A stretch of DNA of 64,000 bases from Crocinitomicaceae bacterium (GCA_016708105.1 JADJGJ010000002.1:186001-250000), one strand, 5' to 3'. Shown: positions 34,642 to 44,273, counted from the stretch's first letter. Numbers and translations: made by a program. Notes: generated by a model from the sequence alone, not told the origin.

Positions 34642-35532
34642 ATGGATATGCTACGCAAAACTTATTTTCTTTTAACTGTGTTGTTGCTTTTAGTTTCAAA
34701 TCTAAAGGCAGCAACTGATGAACAGCATATGAAGGTTGCTCTGCGAAATATTGGACATCAATTCTTACTCAGTATTGGTGATTCAACCTCCCGGGTTTTG
34801 CCAATTGAAAAGATTAACGGTCGCTATGCCATACAATTTGAGCGAACCTTTGCCTTTCAACCTGAAAAACTCATTGAACTTTGTTCATCGGTACTCAATG
34901 CGTCAAATCCAAATGAAGATTACATTGTTGAAGTGGAGAGATGCCATTCACCGTTAGTAGTTCATAGCTTTGAAATAAATTCAAACATACCGGATAGCGC
35001 CATTTCCTGTTTAGGGAGAACATTGCCTGAAGATTGTTATGTGTTCTTTTTCACAGAAATTGAATCAAAAAATTCTAGTGGGTCTATTGTTACGCAAGTT
35101 GATGATGAACCTAATTTCACAGAAAAATCTGCTTCCAAATTCATATATTTTTTACTGATTATACCCATTGCTGCCACCGTCGTTTGGTTTTTAAAACGTC
35201 AAAAGAAGAAAACATTAAATACGAATCCGCATATCATTCAGATAGGTCAATTGGAATTCGATCAGAAAAGAATGATATTGCGATCAAAGTATGAATCAAC
35301 AGAGCTTTCAGGTAAAGAAACAGAATTACTTTTGTTGCTTTACCATAACGAAAATAAAATTCTTGAACGTGAGTATATTCTAAATCAGGTTTGGCAAGAT
35401 ACCGGTGAATACGTGGGCAGAACATTGGATGTATTCATATCAAAACTGCGAAAAAAAATGGAATCAGATGCTAATTTAAAGATCATCAACATCAGGGGAG
35501 TTGGGTATAAGTTTGTGATTAGTGAGGGGTGA
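34642..35532 (+). CDS. Membrane-anchored winged-helix transcriptional regulator
   Basis: A 296-residue protein. Signal peptide-like N-terminus (YFLLTVLLLLVSNLKAA), extracytoplasmic domain (about 25-170), transmembrane helix (FIYFLLIIPIAATVVWFL, about 173-190), then a cytoplasmic OmpR/PhoB-type winged helix (about 205-296: LSGKETELLLLLYHNENKI, VGRTLDVFISKLRKKM, IINIRGVGYKF). This is the reverse of ToxR/CadC, where the DNA-binding domain is N-terminal. It likely senses an envelope signal and acts directly on DNA. The divergent lipoprotein is a candidate target or partner. Confidence 0.8.
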   Translation: MDMLRKTYFLLTVLLLLVSNLKAATDEQHMKVALRNIGHQFLLSIGDSTSRVLPIEKINGRYAIQFERTFAFQPEKLIELCSSVLNASNPNEDYIVEVERCHSPLVVHSFEINSNIPDSAISCLGRTLPEDCYVFFFTEIESKNSSGSIVTQVDDEPNFTEKSASKFIYFLLIIPIAATVVWFLKRQKKKTLNTNPHIIQIGQLEFDQKRMILRSKYESTELSGKETELLLLLYHNENKILEREYILNQVWQDTGEYVGRTLDVFISKLRKKMESDANLKIINIRGVGYKFVISEG

Positions 35533-35541
35533 TTTTCCTGT

Positions 35542-35557
35542 CCTCCCTTGAGGGAGG
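35542..35557. repeat. GC-rich hairpin after the regulator gene
   Basis: CCTCCC / GGGAGG with loop TTGA, 10 bases after the stop codon. No T tract follows, so a terminator role is uncertain. A similar CCTCCCTCAAGGG string occurs near 43317. Confidence 0.45.
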
Positions 35558-35610
35558 AAATAATCTTTAAGGGCGAACTGTAAATTCATTCAAATTAGCA
35601 CTTCACAAAT

Positions 35611-36543
35611 TTAAATCTTTACCACCTTCTTTTTAAATTCTTGAGTTGAATGTCCAAAAAATTGAATGAAATAAATTCCGGGCTCAAATTCTGAAAAATC
35701 TAGTTCTAGTTTTTCATGAACTTGTTTCGTCAATAATACTTCACGATGTATTGTGACTATTGATATTTGACCAATTTCCGGGACTTGAATAATTAATTTG
35801 TCCTGAACAGGATTGGGGTAAACTGAAAATTCGTTCCATTTTGTTTCTGATAATTCCAAGTGCGTTAAGAGATATTCGCAATCGGTGCCGGATGGATTAT
35901 ACAAACTGAACGAATCATCTTCAAAACACTTAAATGAAGTATAATACCATTCAACAATGACATTGGTGTCACATTCTATAATGCGTGGGAATAAATGCCA
36001 GGGACCATAGGACATTAAACCAAATTTTTCATTGTAAACTCCGGCTAAACCGTACGATGATCCTGCAACCGGCTCAAGGGTTATTGTTCTCAATACTTGT
36101 GAATTGATGATTACAGTTCCTGTATCAATTACTTGAACTCTTGAAGTATCATCACAAAATCCACCCCCGTTATTGGTTGTAGAAATTATCCAAGTGTCAC
36201 CAATTGAAGCACCAAAATCAAATAGCACAAAAAATGCATCATTGTTGCGGTAATAAACAGTGTCGTTGGAAACATATGTGTAATATTCAGCAACCGAGTT
36301 ACTGTCAAGAAAAACTACCTCCGGCCAAGTGTAAAATTCATAAGCCCTACACGCTATTTTTTGACAAGTAATTCCGTCAATAATTGTATCCTCATGGTAT
36401 AAGTATTTGTAAAATCCCTGAATACTTAAACCGCTTAACTCTTCTAAATTGTAATGCCAAGTCGCGTTTGAATCAATCCAGATTTGAGAGTTTGCCTGAT
36501 GCAAAACAAAAAATAGAATTATCAGATGGAAGAATTTTTTCAT
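35611..36543 (-). CDS. Secreted protein with T9SS type A sorting domain
   Basis: A 310-residue protein with a signal peptide (FFHLIILFFVLHQANSQ). The body is beta-rich and has no recognised catalytic motif. The last 75 residues form a Por secretion (type A) domain: FSVYPNPVQDKLIIQVP, then FEPGIYFIQFFG and a C-terminal KKVVKI. It is exported through T9SS and probably attached to the cell surface. Confidence 0.8.
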   Translation of the reverse strand: MKKFFHLIILFFVLHQANSQIWIDSNATWHYNLEELSGLSIQGFYKYLYHEDTIIDGITCQKIACRAYEFYTWPEVVFLDSNSVAEYYTYVSNDTVYYRNNDAFFVLFDFGASIGDTWIISTTNNGGGFCDDTSRVQVIDTGTVIINSQVLRTITLEPVAGSSYGLAGVYNEKFGLMSYGPWHLFPRIIECDTNVIVEWYYTSFKCFEDDSFSLYNPSGTDCEYLLTHLELSETKWNEFSVYPNPVQDKLIIQVPEIGQISIVTIHREVLLTKQVHEKLELDFSEFEPGIYFIQFFGHSTQEFKKKVVKI

Positions 36544-36628
36544 TTAGACCGGCTTCTGAACGGGAAACGGTATTATTTTGGAATTCGTTGGTGAGATGAT
36601 GTTTTTGCTTTTGTCTTTCGAAAGACAA

Positions 36629-38665
36629 TTAGATTTTAACGAATTGCTGCATTAGTATACCTTTTTCGTTAGTTACTATTTTGATAACGTAATTCCCGTT
36701 TTTGAAACCAGATAAATCCATCGGAAAATTGATCAACTGGCTTTCCTTGTGAATACAAAATTGCTCGATTACCTTTCCTGTCATATCACAAATTTCTAGA
36801 GTAAAGTCACCCATATAATTGCCTTCGATTAAAACTGACAAAATATCTTTGGCTGGATTCGGATAGAGATTAATTGAGTTTTCCGACAACCATAAATCAT
36901 CAAATCCAACAGTAACAAGTGTACAAGTGTCAAGAAAACATCCATTGGCATCAGTTATTCTAACACAATACGAGTCGTCACATAATTTATCCAAAAAACT
37001 TGAAGTGGAAAAACCAGCAGCATCATTCCACAGGTAGGTATAAGTTGGTGTTCCACCAGTTGCATTGACTGTAATAGTTCCATTACAATTCTGCACTGCA
37101 CTTGCAGTATTAGGAGTGATGATGAAATTTGCCACTATTGGACTTGGGTCATCAATGACTATTGAATGCGTTGATGAACATCCTATTGAATCTCTGAGTG
37201 TCAAGTTGTATGTTCCACCTACCAAATTGTAGATAGAATCTATTCCATTGTTGTTTCCAAAATTGGGGGACATTGAGTAAACAAACGTGCCGTTGTATCC
37301 AATCGGATGGAAACTTATTGCTCCGTCCGAATCGCCATTACAAAGTGGATTATAAACAGAATATTCAAAATCAAAATCACACGAGTTGAAACAAGCAGTA
37401 TCAATATCTATATATGACATATTAAGAGTCATTGGCTCATTAATTTCACTAACAGTACCAGCGGTTAATGGAAAATCAACAACACTTAAAATTGGAGTAT
37501 TATTAACCACGCTAATTGGCGAACTTAAACATCCATCAATCCCATTCTGAGTAATACGTGAAATCCATCCATCATATTGAAAAAAACCAGCTCCATTACT
37601 ACTTTGGTTTATTCCTGTTAGGATATAACCGTCCTGATAATTTTCTATGTCAAACAAAATGTCGCCATAAATACCAGAATAAATTCTCGACCAAACCAGA
37701 TTTAGGTTAGAATCGAGCTTTAACGACATCCCCTCATCGTTACTCCCTATTACATAAGATTTGGCCGCCATTACGAATTCACCTTCTGAATTTGATGTGA
37801 CATCATAAGAAAAATCTTCGTTAGGCGTACCGTATGTTTCAACCTGAAGAATATTGCCATTCGTGTCGAGCATCAAAAACAAATTATCATAGTTTAATCC
37901 TGGATTTGCATCGTCATGCATTCCAACTATCAATATTTTGTCTTCATTCACGAACAAAGTATTTAGAGGTTCCTCATCTCTAACAGAACCGTATACTTTC
38001 GACCAAACTGTATTACCGAGCATATCCAATTTAAATACCATGACGTCGGTTCCGCCATGAATACTTGGACTATCAGTGCTTCTTCCTGCATAGATTATCC
38101 CACCCGGTATTTCTTGAATTGCGCATGAGTTTGTTGGGATAGCTTCGATGAAAGTTTTGCTCCATAAAGTTGTCCCATCAGCTGCTATTCGAATTATTGA
38201 ACCTCCATTATTATGAGCACAAACAACAATGATTGAATTGTCGTTAAGAATTTTCAGATAGGTTACATTTCCAGCGTCAAAGGTTTTTTGCCAAATTTCA
38301 TTTCCAGATATATCATAACTAAAAACTTTTGCCTTCTGAACAAGTCCATCGGGTGCATTAGTGTAGCCACCAGTGACGAGCATATTACCTTTAACGTCAA
38401 GTGCTGACAAGGATTGATTAAATCCGGCATTTGTTGATATGATCCACTCAATTTCCTCAGTAACTAGATTAAAATTAACGATAAATGCATCTTGTGCAGA
38501 ACCATTATATAATCCACATAAATAGAGGCTGTCTCCCTGAACTTTTGACGCCTCAATGTATCGTGAGTTTGATCCGTCATTAATAAAAAGATTGTAATAG
38601 TCTTGACTAAATACACTCAAAGATGATGAGAGAAATGAAATCAATGCGAAGTAAAATATTTTCAT
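36629..38665 (-). CDS. Large secreted protein with T9SS type A sorting domain
   Basis: A 678-residue protein starting at ATG 38665 (signal peptide IFYFALISFLSSSLSVFSQ). The first 400 residues carry repeated beta-propeller-like units (GNEIWQKTFDAGN, GTTLWSKTFIEA, GNTVWSKVYGS, LNLVWSRIYSG), each with a W-x-K/R-x-[FY] core. A SprB-like repeat segment follows (YNPLCNGDSDGAISFHPIG, CNGTITVNATGGTPTY), then the type A sorting tail (INLYPNPAKDILSVLI, FKNGNYVIKIVT, QFVKI). It is likely a surface protein. Confidence 0.85.
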   Translation of the reverse strand: MKIFYFALISFLSSSLSVFSQDYYNLFINDGSNSRYIEASKVQGDSLYLCGLYNGSAQDAFIVNFNLVTEEIEWIISTNAGFNQSLSALDVKGNMLVTGGYTNAPDGLVQKAKVFSYDISGNEIWQKTFDAGNVTYLKILNDNSIIVVCAHNNGGSIIRIAADGTTLWSKTFIEAIPTNSCAIQEIPGGIIYAGRSTDSPSIHGGTDVMVFKLDMLGNTVWSKVYGSVRDEEPLNTLFVNEDKILIVGMHDDANPGLNYDNLFLMLDTNGNILQVETYGTPNEDFSYDVTSNSEGEFVMAAKSYVIGSNDEGMSLKLDSNLNLVWSRIYSGIYGDILFDIENYQDGYILTGINQSSNGAGFFQYDGWISRITQNGIDGCLSSPISVVNNTPILSVVDFPLTAGTVSEINEPMTLNMSYIDIDTACFNSCDFDFEYSVYNPLCNGDSDGAISFHPIGYNGTFVYSMSPNFGNNNGIDSIYNLVGGTYNLTLRDSIGCSSTHSIVIDDPSPIVANFIITPNTASAVQNCNGTITVNATGGTPTYTYLWNDAAGFSTSSFLDKLCDDSYCVRITDANGCFLDTCTLVTVGFDDLWLSENSINLYPNPAKDILSVLIEGNYMGDFTLEICDMTGKVIEQFCIHKESQLINFPMDLSGFKNGNYVIKIVTNEKGILMQQFVKI

Positions 38666-38685
38666 TTGTAAGTATTTGTTTCTTT

Positions 38686-38720
38686 CAAATATAATTAAAT
38701 TCAACCAATTGTAAATCAAA
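38686..38720 (-). promoter_or_regulatory. Promoter of the large T9SS protein
   Basis: Minus strand: TTTG at 38720-38717, 23-base spacer, -7 TATATTTG at 38693-38686, 20 bases before ATG 38665. This supports 38665 over the in-frame start at 38719. Confidence 0.55.
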
Positions 38721-38856
38721 GAAAAGCTATTGTTTCCCGCAAGTAGTAATCCATTGCGTATGATTTTTTAAGACGAGCGCTTCGTTTTTTATTTCCAGTT
38801 TACTTTGCACGGATTTCTTCACTATCATTGCTACTTCGGAGATATTCAGAAAGTTA

Positions 38857-38887
38857 TTTGTTCGTTTAAGAATTTAGTTTACATTTG
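38857..38887 (+). promoter_or_regulatory. Promoter of the orphan gene at 38.9 kb
   Basis: -33 TTTG at 38857-38860, 19-base spacer, -7 TACATTTG at 38880-38887. The transcript would start at about 38893, the position of the first ATG. Confidence 0.6.
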
Positions 38888-38892
38888 TTTTA

Positions 38893-39180
38893 ATGATGTT
38901 TACGTGTTTATGTGTCATTATGATTAACAAATTCTACAAAAATATTTCTTCAGGTAAATTAGTTAAATGCATTGGAATTCACGATCGCAAAAAGGGAGAT
39001 CTAAATCCAGATGTGTTAGCACAAATGCCTAATGATCATGACAGCAATTTAAACACTGATATTGCCCGAGAAATTTGGTTGATAAACTGTGAAAAAGAGT
39101 CTGAAACACACAGGGTAATTACCTTGAATTCCTTTGTTGTGTGGGAGTCCGAATTCAATAAAGACTACAAATCAATTTGA
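38893..39180 (+). CDS. Orphan small protein
   Basis: Up to 95 residues from ATG 38893. Because the promoter places the transcript start there, the ATG at 38920 (MINKFYKN) is an alternative with a short leader. The protein is polar, without signal peptide or known motif. It is followed 21 bases later by another small gene on the same strand, probably co-transcribed. Confidence 0.5.
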   Translation: MMFTCLCVIMINKFYKNISSGKLVKCIGIHDRKKGDLNPDVLAQMPNDHDSNLNTDIAREIWLINCEKESETHRVITLNSFVVWESEFNKDYKSI

Positions 39181-39201
39181 TCTATTAACAACAAAAAAGC
39201 T

Positions 39202-39627
39202 ATGAACAGAATGAATTTATTCCTTTCACTAGTTATTACTTTCAGTTTCTTTTCTGCAGAACTGGGGTTATATGCACAAAATTCTTTTGTAATACAACAT
39301 TATGATTCTTTCGGTAATGAACTTAACCCTAATGTTAGTGAGAATAGCAAAATGGTCTGGACTGTTTCAAAAGACGGTAAAATTCTTCACATGAGAAGAT
39401 ACGACACTGAGGATAGCGGAGCGATAAGTTGGGAGAAGGACAGGGATATTTTTTCAGTTGAAACAACGGATAAGGGTCTAATATATACGGTTTCAGATAA
39501 TGAAGGCGGTAGCTTAAAAGTCGAGTTTTTAAATCCCAGCCTTTATACTAAAAAAGTTAAAACAATATACTCCGATGGAGGCATGATGGTTTATACTGGA
39601 AATATTGATTATTCAAGTTTGTTTTAA
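39202..39627 (+). CDS. Small secreted protein, function unknown
   Basis: A 141-residue protein with a signal peptide (LFLSLVITFSFFSAELGLYAQ) and a short beta-rich body (MVWTVSKDGKILHMRRY, GLIYTVSDNEGGSLKVEFL). No family recognised. It lies downstream of the orphan gene at 38893. Confidence 0.5.
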   Translation: MNRMNLFLSLVITFSFFSAELGLYAQNSFVIQHYDSFGNELNPNVSENSKMVWTVSKDGKILHMRRYDTEDSGAISWEKDRDIFSVETTDKGLIYTVSDNEGGSLKVEFLNPSLYTKKVKTIYSDGGMMVYTGNIDYSSLF

Positions 39628-39697
39628 GATTGTTGTGAATTAATTTCTGGGACACTTTTTCAGTAGAGGACTATCTTGATTTAATCCAACCCAAAGA

Positions 39698-40357
39698 CTA
39701 TTCCGGCATGTCATGGATAATTTCCTGTGTGAGAGATTCCATATCAATCCAATGAGCCGTCAGATCTATTAGTTTTTTTAAATCCCTTAAATCTTTATTT
39801 TGCCATTTTCTTTCGTAATGGGCCTCATCGTTTCCAATCCATACCGCCCTCTTAGCAACTGATTTTATTCGTGTGTCATTTACCAATTCATCGATACACC
39901 TTCCAAGTAACATTTTCTTCACCTGACTCTCTTGTTCAGGATAAAGAATAATTAAATAATCCTTTATCAGGTGTTCAAGTGCTTTTCTGAAACCAACGCC
40001 ACAGATTTCACAGAGGCCTACCATCTCTGCCTCTAAGGCTTGATTATAAATTATCACAAAATTTGGAGAAATCTGATTGATTGTTTCACTAAAATCCTTT
40101 GGCATAGACCGTTTTGGTATAATTATCTTCTCGAAGTAAACGTCTCCATGCCCAGAGTCCCCATAAAATGCTAAGAATGAACTATTACATTTTAAATTTG
40201 GACAGACGAAATTGACCTCAACTCCTTGATTTACATAATTAACATGACCAAAAACTGGAATTGGTTGAATAGCTTTATGACAGTGGGGGCAATTTCCAGG
40301 GAGGTCATTCAATCTCGCACTTCCAGTATCAGTTTTGATGTCTATCATTATTTCCAT
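39698..40357 (-). CDS. DUF4145-like protein with N-terminal zinc ribbon
   Basis: A 219-residue soluble protein. Two Cys pairs, CPHC (about 23-26) and CPNLKC (about 52-57), form a probable zinc ribbon. The C-terminal helical part (GVGFRKALEHLIKDYLI, WIGNDEAHYERKW, LKKLIDLTAHWID) matches the DUF4145 pattern. DUF4145 domains occur in restriction and other defence-type proteins, but this gene has no such partner here. It is encoded just downstream of cphA on the same strand. Confidence 0.65.
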   Translation of the reverse strand: MEIMIDIKTDTGSARLNDLPGNCPHCHKAIQPIPVFGHVNYVNQGVEVNFVCPNLKCNSSFLAFYGDSGHGDVYFEKIIIPKRSMPKDFSETINQISPNFVIIYNQALEAEMVGLCEICGVGFRKALEHLIKDYLIILYPEQESQVKKMLLGRCIDELVNDTRIKSVAKRAVWIGNDEAHYERKWQNKDLRDLKKLIDLTAHWIDMESLTQEIIHDMPE

Positions 40358-40399
40358 AATCGTTAAAAAATGTCATGGTTTGTTAGCTGACCAACACCC

Positions 40400-43051
40400 T
40401 CACAAATTCGGAATATCCTCTTTTCTGAACTCATACAACTTATCGGCTTCTTCAGCTTTGAGTTGCATCACTAAGTCAAGCGCTTCTGGCACTACATCTG
40501 AACACAGCACAACAAGCGATCCTTTACTTGCATTTTTTACAGCGTAACGGATAGCCTCGTTTTCTGATGGTATGATGGTAATCTTTTTATTCGGATCTAC
40601 TTCTTTGATTCCGTCAACTAACATGTTGATGAGTTCGTCTTCTGATTTTCCACGTAAGTTTTTATCTTGTCTGATGATGATTTCATCAAACATTTCAGCG
40701 GCAATTTTTCCTATTCCGTTGTTGTCTTCAACTCGTCTGTCTCCAACGCCGGCAATGATTCCAACTTTTGGACTGCCGTCCATGCGTTCTATCATTTTTT
40801 GTAATGCTCTTAATCCCGGAGGATTGTGTGCATAGTCTAATAACAAATCAAAATCTTTGAAGTTGAACATGTTCAATCTGCCCGGTGTTTGTGCCGGTGA
40901 TGGTATGAATGTTTCCAATGCTACCTTGATATCTTCAATACCAAATCCCTGAACGTAACCGCTTATGACCACAGGTAAAATATTCTGAATCATAAACACG
41001 GCTTTACCTCCAAAAGTTAATGGAACATCAACAGCGCGTATGACTCTCATTTTCCATGTTCCTCTGCAAACAGTGATATATCCATTTTCATACATGGCGG
41101 TAATACCACCTAATTTTTGCAGCGCTTTGATGCGTGGATTATTTTCATCTAAGGAGAAAAGTGCTACATTGGCTTCTACATTTTTACGCATGCCGTAAAC
41201 CAAATCATCATCTGCATTTAAAATAGCGTAGCCATCTTTTTTTACTACTTCAGGTACCACCCCTTTCACTTTTGCAAGTTGCTCCAAAGTATGAATTCCT
41301 TTTAGTCCAAGATGATCTGCAGTTACGTTGGTGACAATTCCAATATCACATTGTTTAAAACCTAAACCTGCGCGTAAAATTCCACCGCGTGCGCATTCAA
41401 GTACTGCAAAATTTACGGTTGGATCTTTCAAAACAAATTCTGCACTTTGTGGTCCGGTGCAATCACCTTGCATCAACATTCTATTTTGAATATAGACACC
41501 GTCTGTTGTGGTATAACCAACTTTGAATCCTTTCATTTTGGCCATGTGAGCCATCAAACGGGTTGTCGTTGTTTTACCATTTGTTCCGCTCACCGCAACA
41601 ATCGGAATTCTTGCAGATGAACCCGGAGGAAACAACATATCAATAATAGGCGCGGCGACATTTCTTGCCAATCCATCGGTTGGATCTAAGTGCATACGTA
41701 AACCGGGGCCGGCGTTTACTTCCAAAACTGCTCCGCCTGTTTCAGTTACCGGAATTGAAATATCAGATGTCATCACATCAATTCCGCAAATGTCTAAACC
41801 AATTATGCGGGCAATTCTTTCTGCCATAAAAACATTGTACGGATGCACAATATCTGTTACATCGCTCGCTGTTCCGCCTGTGCTTAGGTTTGCGGTGTCT
41901 TTTAAATCTAATCGCTCTCCTTGCGGAATAACAGAATCAAGTGTCAGATTTTTTTTGACCAGTATTTTTTCTGTCATCGCATCTACTGAAATCATGGTCA
42001 GCATTTTTTCATGACCATATCCACGACGAGGATCTTTGTTTACTTCATCAATTAATTGTTGAATAGTTGATTTTCCATCACCAATGACATGTGCCGGTTT
42101 GCGCAATGCCGCCGCAACCAGTTTGTAATTGATTACGAGCAGACGATAATCTTCACCGGTAACATATTTTTCAATGATCACTGTTCTTGAAACTTCTTTT
42201 GCTTGTGCAAATGCGGTGACCGCGGTGTTCCAATCTTTAATATTTGCAGTGATTCCTCGCCCATGATTTCCATTGACAGGTTTTACAACAACCGGATACC
42301 CGATGCGATCAATGGCATCTTTCATGCCCGCTTCAGTGCGCACGATATCACCTTTGGGAACAGGAACTTCTGCCTGCTCTAATAAAAATTTCGTATCTTC
42401 TTTATCGCATGCTAATTCTAACGCAATAGAACTTGTATTACTGGTAACGGCAGCCTGAATTCTTTTTTGATTAGCACCATAACCCAATTGGCAAAGAGAA
42501 TATTTATTCAACCGAATCCATGGAATATCTCTTGACACAGCCTCATCAATAATTGATTGTGTGCTTGGTCCAAGACGACTGCTTTCACGCAGTTCACGCA
42601 TCTCTTGAATATCTGTTTCAAGATTATATTCTTTACCGGCAATCAATGCTTCAGCAATAGCAATAGCAGCTTTTGCGGCGTATAATCCAACTTTTTCTTC
42701 AAGATAATCAAAGACAACAAAATAGACCCCTTTTTGCCCGTAGTCACGGGTGCGACCAAAGCCAACTTCCATCCCGGCGAGTGATTGAATTTCTAATGCA
42801 ATGTGTTCAATGACATGACCCATCCAGGTGCCTTCTTTTACGCGCATGAAAAATCCGCCCGGGCAACCTTCAGAGCAACGATGCTCATACATAGTAGGAA
42901 ACATTTTTTCCAAACGCTCTAAAAATCCGGGAATTAAATTGGTAGGTTTTTCTTCGAGATCTTCCAAATCCAACGTCATTACAATTAGTTTATGTCTTCT
43001 GACTGACCAGTAGTTTGGTCCGCGCATGGCACGTAGTTCGAGTATTTTCAT
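40400..43051 (-). CDS. cphA: Cyanophycin synthetase
   Basis: An 883-residue enzyme making cyanophycin, a poly-aspartate backbone with arginine side chains. An N-terminal domain is followed by an ATP-grasp domain (about 215-470, VVKPVNGNHGRGITANI, LEVNAGPGLRMHLDP) that adds aspartate, and a Mur ligase-like C-terminal domain (GTNGKTTTTRLMAHMA) for arginine addition. All three parts are full length, in the usual order. The cyanophycinase gene lies divergently 307 bases away. The polymer is a nitrogen and carbon store. Confidence 0.95.
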   Translation of the reverse strand: MKILELRAMRGPNYWSVRRHKLIVMTLDLEDLEEKPTNLIPGFLERLEKMFPTMYEHRCSEGCPGGFFMRVKEGTWMGHVIEHIALEIQSLAGMEVGFGRTRDYGQKGVYFVVFDYLEEKVGLYAAKAAIAIAEALIAGKEYNLETDIQEMRELRESSRLGPSTQSIIDEAVSRDIPWIRLNKYSLCQLGYGANQKRIQAAVTSNTSSIALELACDKEDTKFLLEQAEVPVPKGDIVRTEAGMKDAIDRIGYPVVVKPVNGNHGRGITANIKDWNTAVTAFAQAKEVSRTVIIEKYVTGEDYRLLVINYKLVAAALRKPAHVIGDGKSTIQQLIDEVNKDPRRGYGHEKMLTMISVDAMTEKILVKKNLTLDSVIPQGERLDLKDTANLSTGGTASDVTDIVHPYNVFMAERIARIIGLDICGIDVMTSDISIPVTETGGAVLEVNAGPGLRMHLDPTDGLARNVAAPIIDMLFPPGSSARIPIVAVSGTNGKTTTTRLMAHMAKMKGFKVGYTTTDGVYIQNRMLMQGDCTGPQSAEFVLKDPTVNFAVLECARGGILRAGLGFKQCDIGIVTNVTADHLGLKGIHTLEQLAKVKGVVPEVVKKDGYAILNADDDLVYGMRKNVEANVALFSLDENNPRIKALQKLGGITAMYENGYITVCRGTWKMRVIRAVDVPLTFGGKAVFMIQNILPVVISGYVQGFGIEDIKVALETFIPSPAQTPGRLNMFNFKDFDLLLDYAHNPPGLRALQKMIERMDGSPKVGIIAGVGDRRVEDNNGIGKIAAEMFDEIIIRQDKNLRGKSEDELINMLVDGIKEVDPNKKITIIPSENEAIRYAVKNASKGSLVVLCSDVVPEALDLVMQLKAEEADKLYEFRKEDIPNL

Positions 43052-43083
43052 AGGGTGTTTGTATTAATTATATCGTTCGGTCA

Positions 43084-43121
43084 ATCCCGTAGGCGCAGGT
43101 CGCGACCTGCGCCTACGGGAT
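43084..43121. repeat. Palindromic element, copy 4 (extended core)
   Basis: The 28-bp core (GTAGGCGCAGGTCG plus reverse complement, 43089-43116) is extended by ATCCC/GGGAT to a perfect 38-bp palindrome. The outer TTGCAAC arms seen in copies 1-3 are absent. It lies in the cphA-cphB intergenic region, between divergent starts. Confidence 0.85.
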
Positions 43122-43210
43122 CGGGAACGCGGTTGATCAATGCTAAATTTAGAATTAAAATGAATATATTCTTAATTTTGAAACGTATATTCTGAAAAAA
43201 CAAAATTCGT

Positions 43211-43335
43211 TTCCCCCTTTGAAGGGGGATTAAGGGGGATGACAGTCGTACTATGTTGAGCGAATTACTGTCACCTCTGTCTGCGCTGTCGCTTCGACAG
43301 ACAGGCTCCTTAATCCTCCCTCAAGGGCAAGGGAA
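43211..43335. repeat. Cluster of degenerate G/C-rich inverted repeats
   Basis: CCCCCTT (43213-43219) / AAGGGGG (43222-43228) forms a tight hairpin, followed by TAAGGGGGATGACAG. Further on, CTGTCG / CGACAG and CCTCCCTCAAGGG make a second hairpin region. There is no coding frame with plausible content. Together with copy 4 it fills the 307-base gap between cphA and cphB. Confidence 0.5.
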
Positions 43336-43358
43336 GAAAGGCACTCAAAAACCAAACC

Positions 43359-44228
43359 ATGACACACGTAAAATTTATCAAAGGCACTCTTTTTCCCATC
43401 GGCGGAAACGAAGACAAACACATTGAAGACAACGAGCTGTATACGCAAGATTTTATTGAAGATGGAATTCTATCACATGTAGTGAGAGAAGCGGGCGGAA
43501 CGGATGCAAAGATTGTGGTGATTCCCACCGCATCAAGTATTCCGGTTGAAGTGGGTGAAAATTATTTGCATGCGTTTGATCATTTGGGTTGTAAAAAGGT
43601 GAAGGTTTTGCAAATAAAAAACCGTATTCATGCAGGCAATAATGATTACATGAAGGCCATTGAAGAAGCCGACTGCATTATGTTTGGCGGTGGAGATCAA
43701 TCTAAAATTGTGGCGGCCATTGGCAGTACACGTATGCACCAATTGATTTTAGATAAATATTACAATACGCCATTAGTTATTGCCGGAACAAGTGCCGGAG
43801 CCATGTGTATGTCACACGAGATGATTGCTGGTGGTTCAAGCACCGATGCCCTTGCAAAAGGATCTGTGCGATTAGACAAAGGAATGGGTTTTATTCCGCA
43901 AACAATCATAGATTCTCATTTCATTCAGCGTGCCCGGTTTGGGCGTTTGGCTGAAGCTGTAGCTGCATTTCCAAATTTGATTGGCATTGGTCTTGCTGAA
44001 GATACGGGGGTAATTATCAAAGAAGCTCGTCACATGAAAGTTGTAGGTTCAGGCATGGTAGTTTTATTTGACGGTCATGGGTTAACTCACAACAATCACG
44101 CAATATTAAAAATGGGTACGCCCATGTCAATGACTGATTTAAAAGTGCATATTTTAGCCAACGGAGACCGTTACGATCTGGAAACTCGCCAGGTGAGTGT
44201 CTTGCCAATGGCGTCTAAGTTTGAGTAG
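43359..44228 (+). CDS. cphB: Cyanophycinase (peptidase S51 family)
   Basis: A 289-residue serine exopeptidase that cuts cyanophycin into beta-Asp-Arg dipeptides. The nucleophile motif GTSAGAM is present (S145), with the nucleotide-free class I amidotransferase-like fold features MFGGGDQSK and DSHFIQRARFGRL. Length is normal. Divergent from cphA: the organism can both make and mobilise the polymer. No isoaspartyl dipeptidase gene is visible nearby. Confidence 0.94.
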   Translation: MTHVKFIKGTLFPIGGNEDKHIEDNELYTQDFIEDGILSHVVREAGGTDAKIVVIPTASSIPVEVGENYLHAFDHLGCKKVKVLQIKNRIHAGNNDYMKAIEEADCIMFGGGDQSKIVAAIGSTRMHQLILDKYYNTPLVIAGTSAGAMCMSHEMIAGGSSTDALAKGSVRLDKGMGFIPQTIIDSHFIQRARFGRLAEAVAAFPNLIGIGLAEDTGVIIKEARHMKVVGSGMVVLFDGHGLTHNNHAILKMGTPMSMTDLKVHILANGDRYDLETRQVSVLPMASKFE

Positions 44229-44273
44229 GGTTTTTAAGGAGTTAGGAGTTAGCGCTTAGGAGATAGTAGATTA

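Noticed and set aside
43251..43528. Minus-strand ORFs between cphA and cphB overlapping the start of cphB
   Set aside because: They overlap the cphB coding region and the inverted-repeat cluster and have no features of their own.
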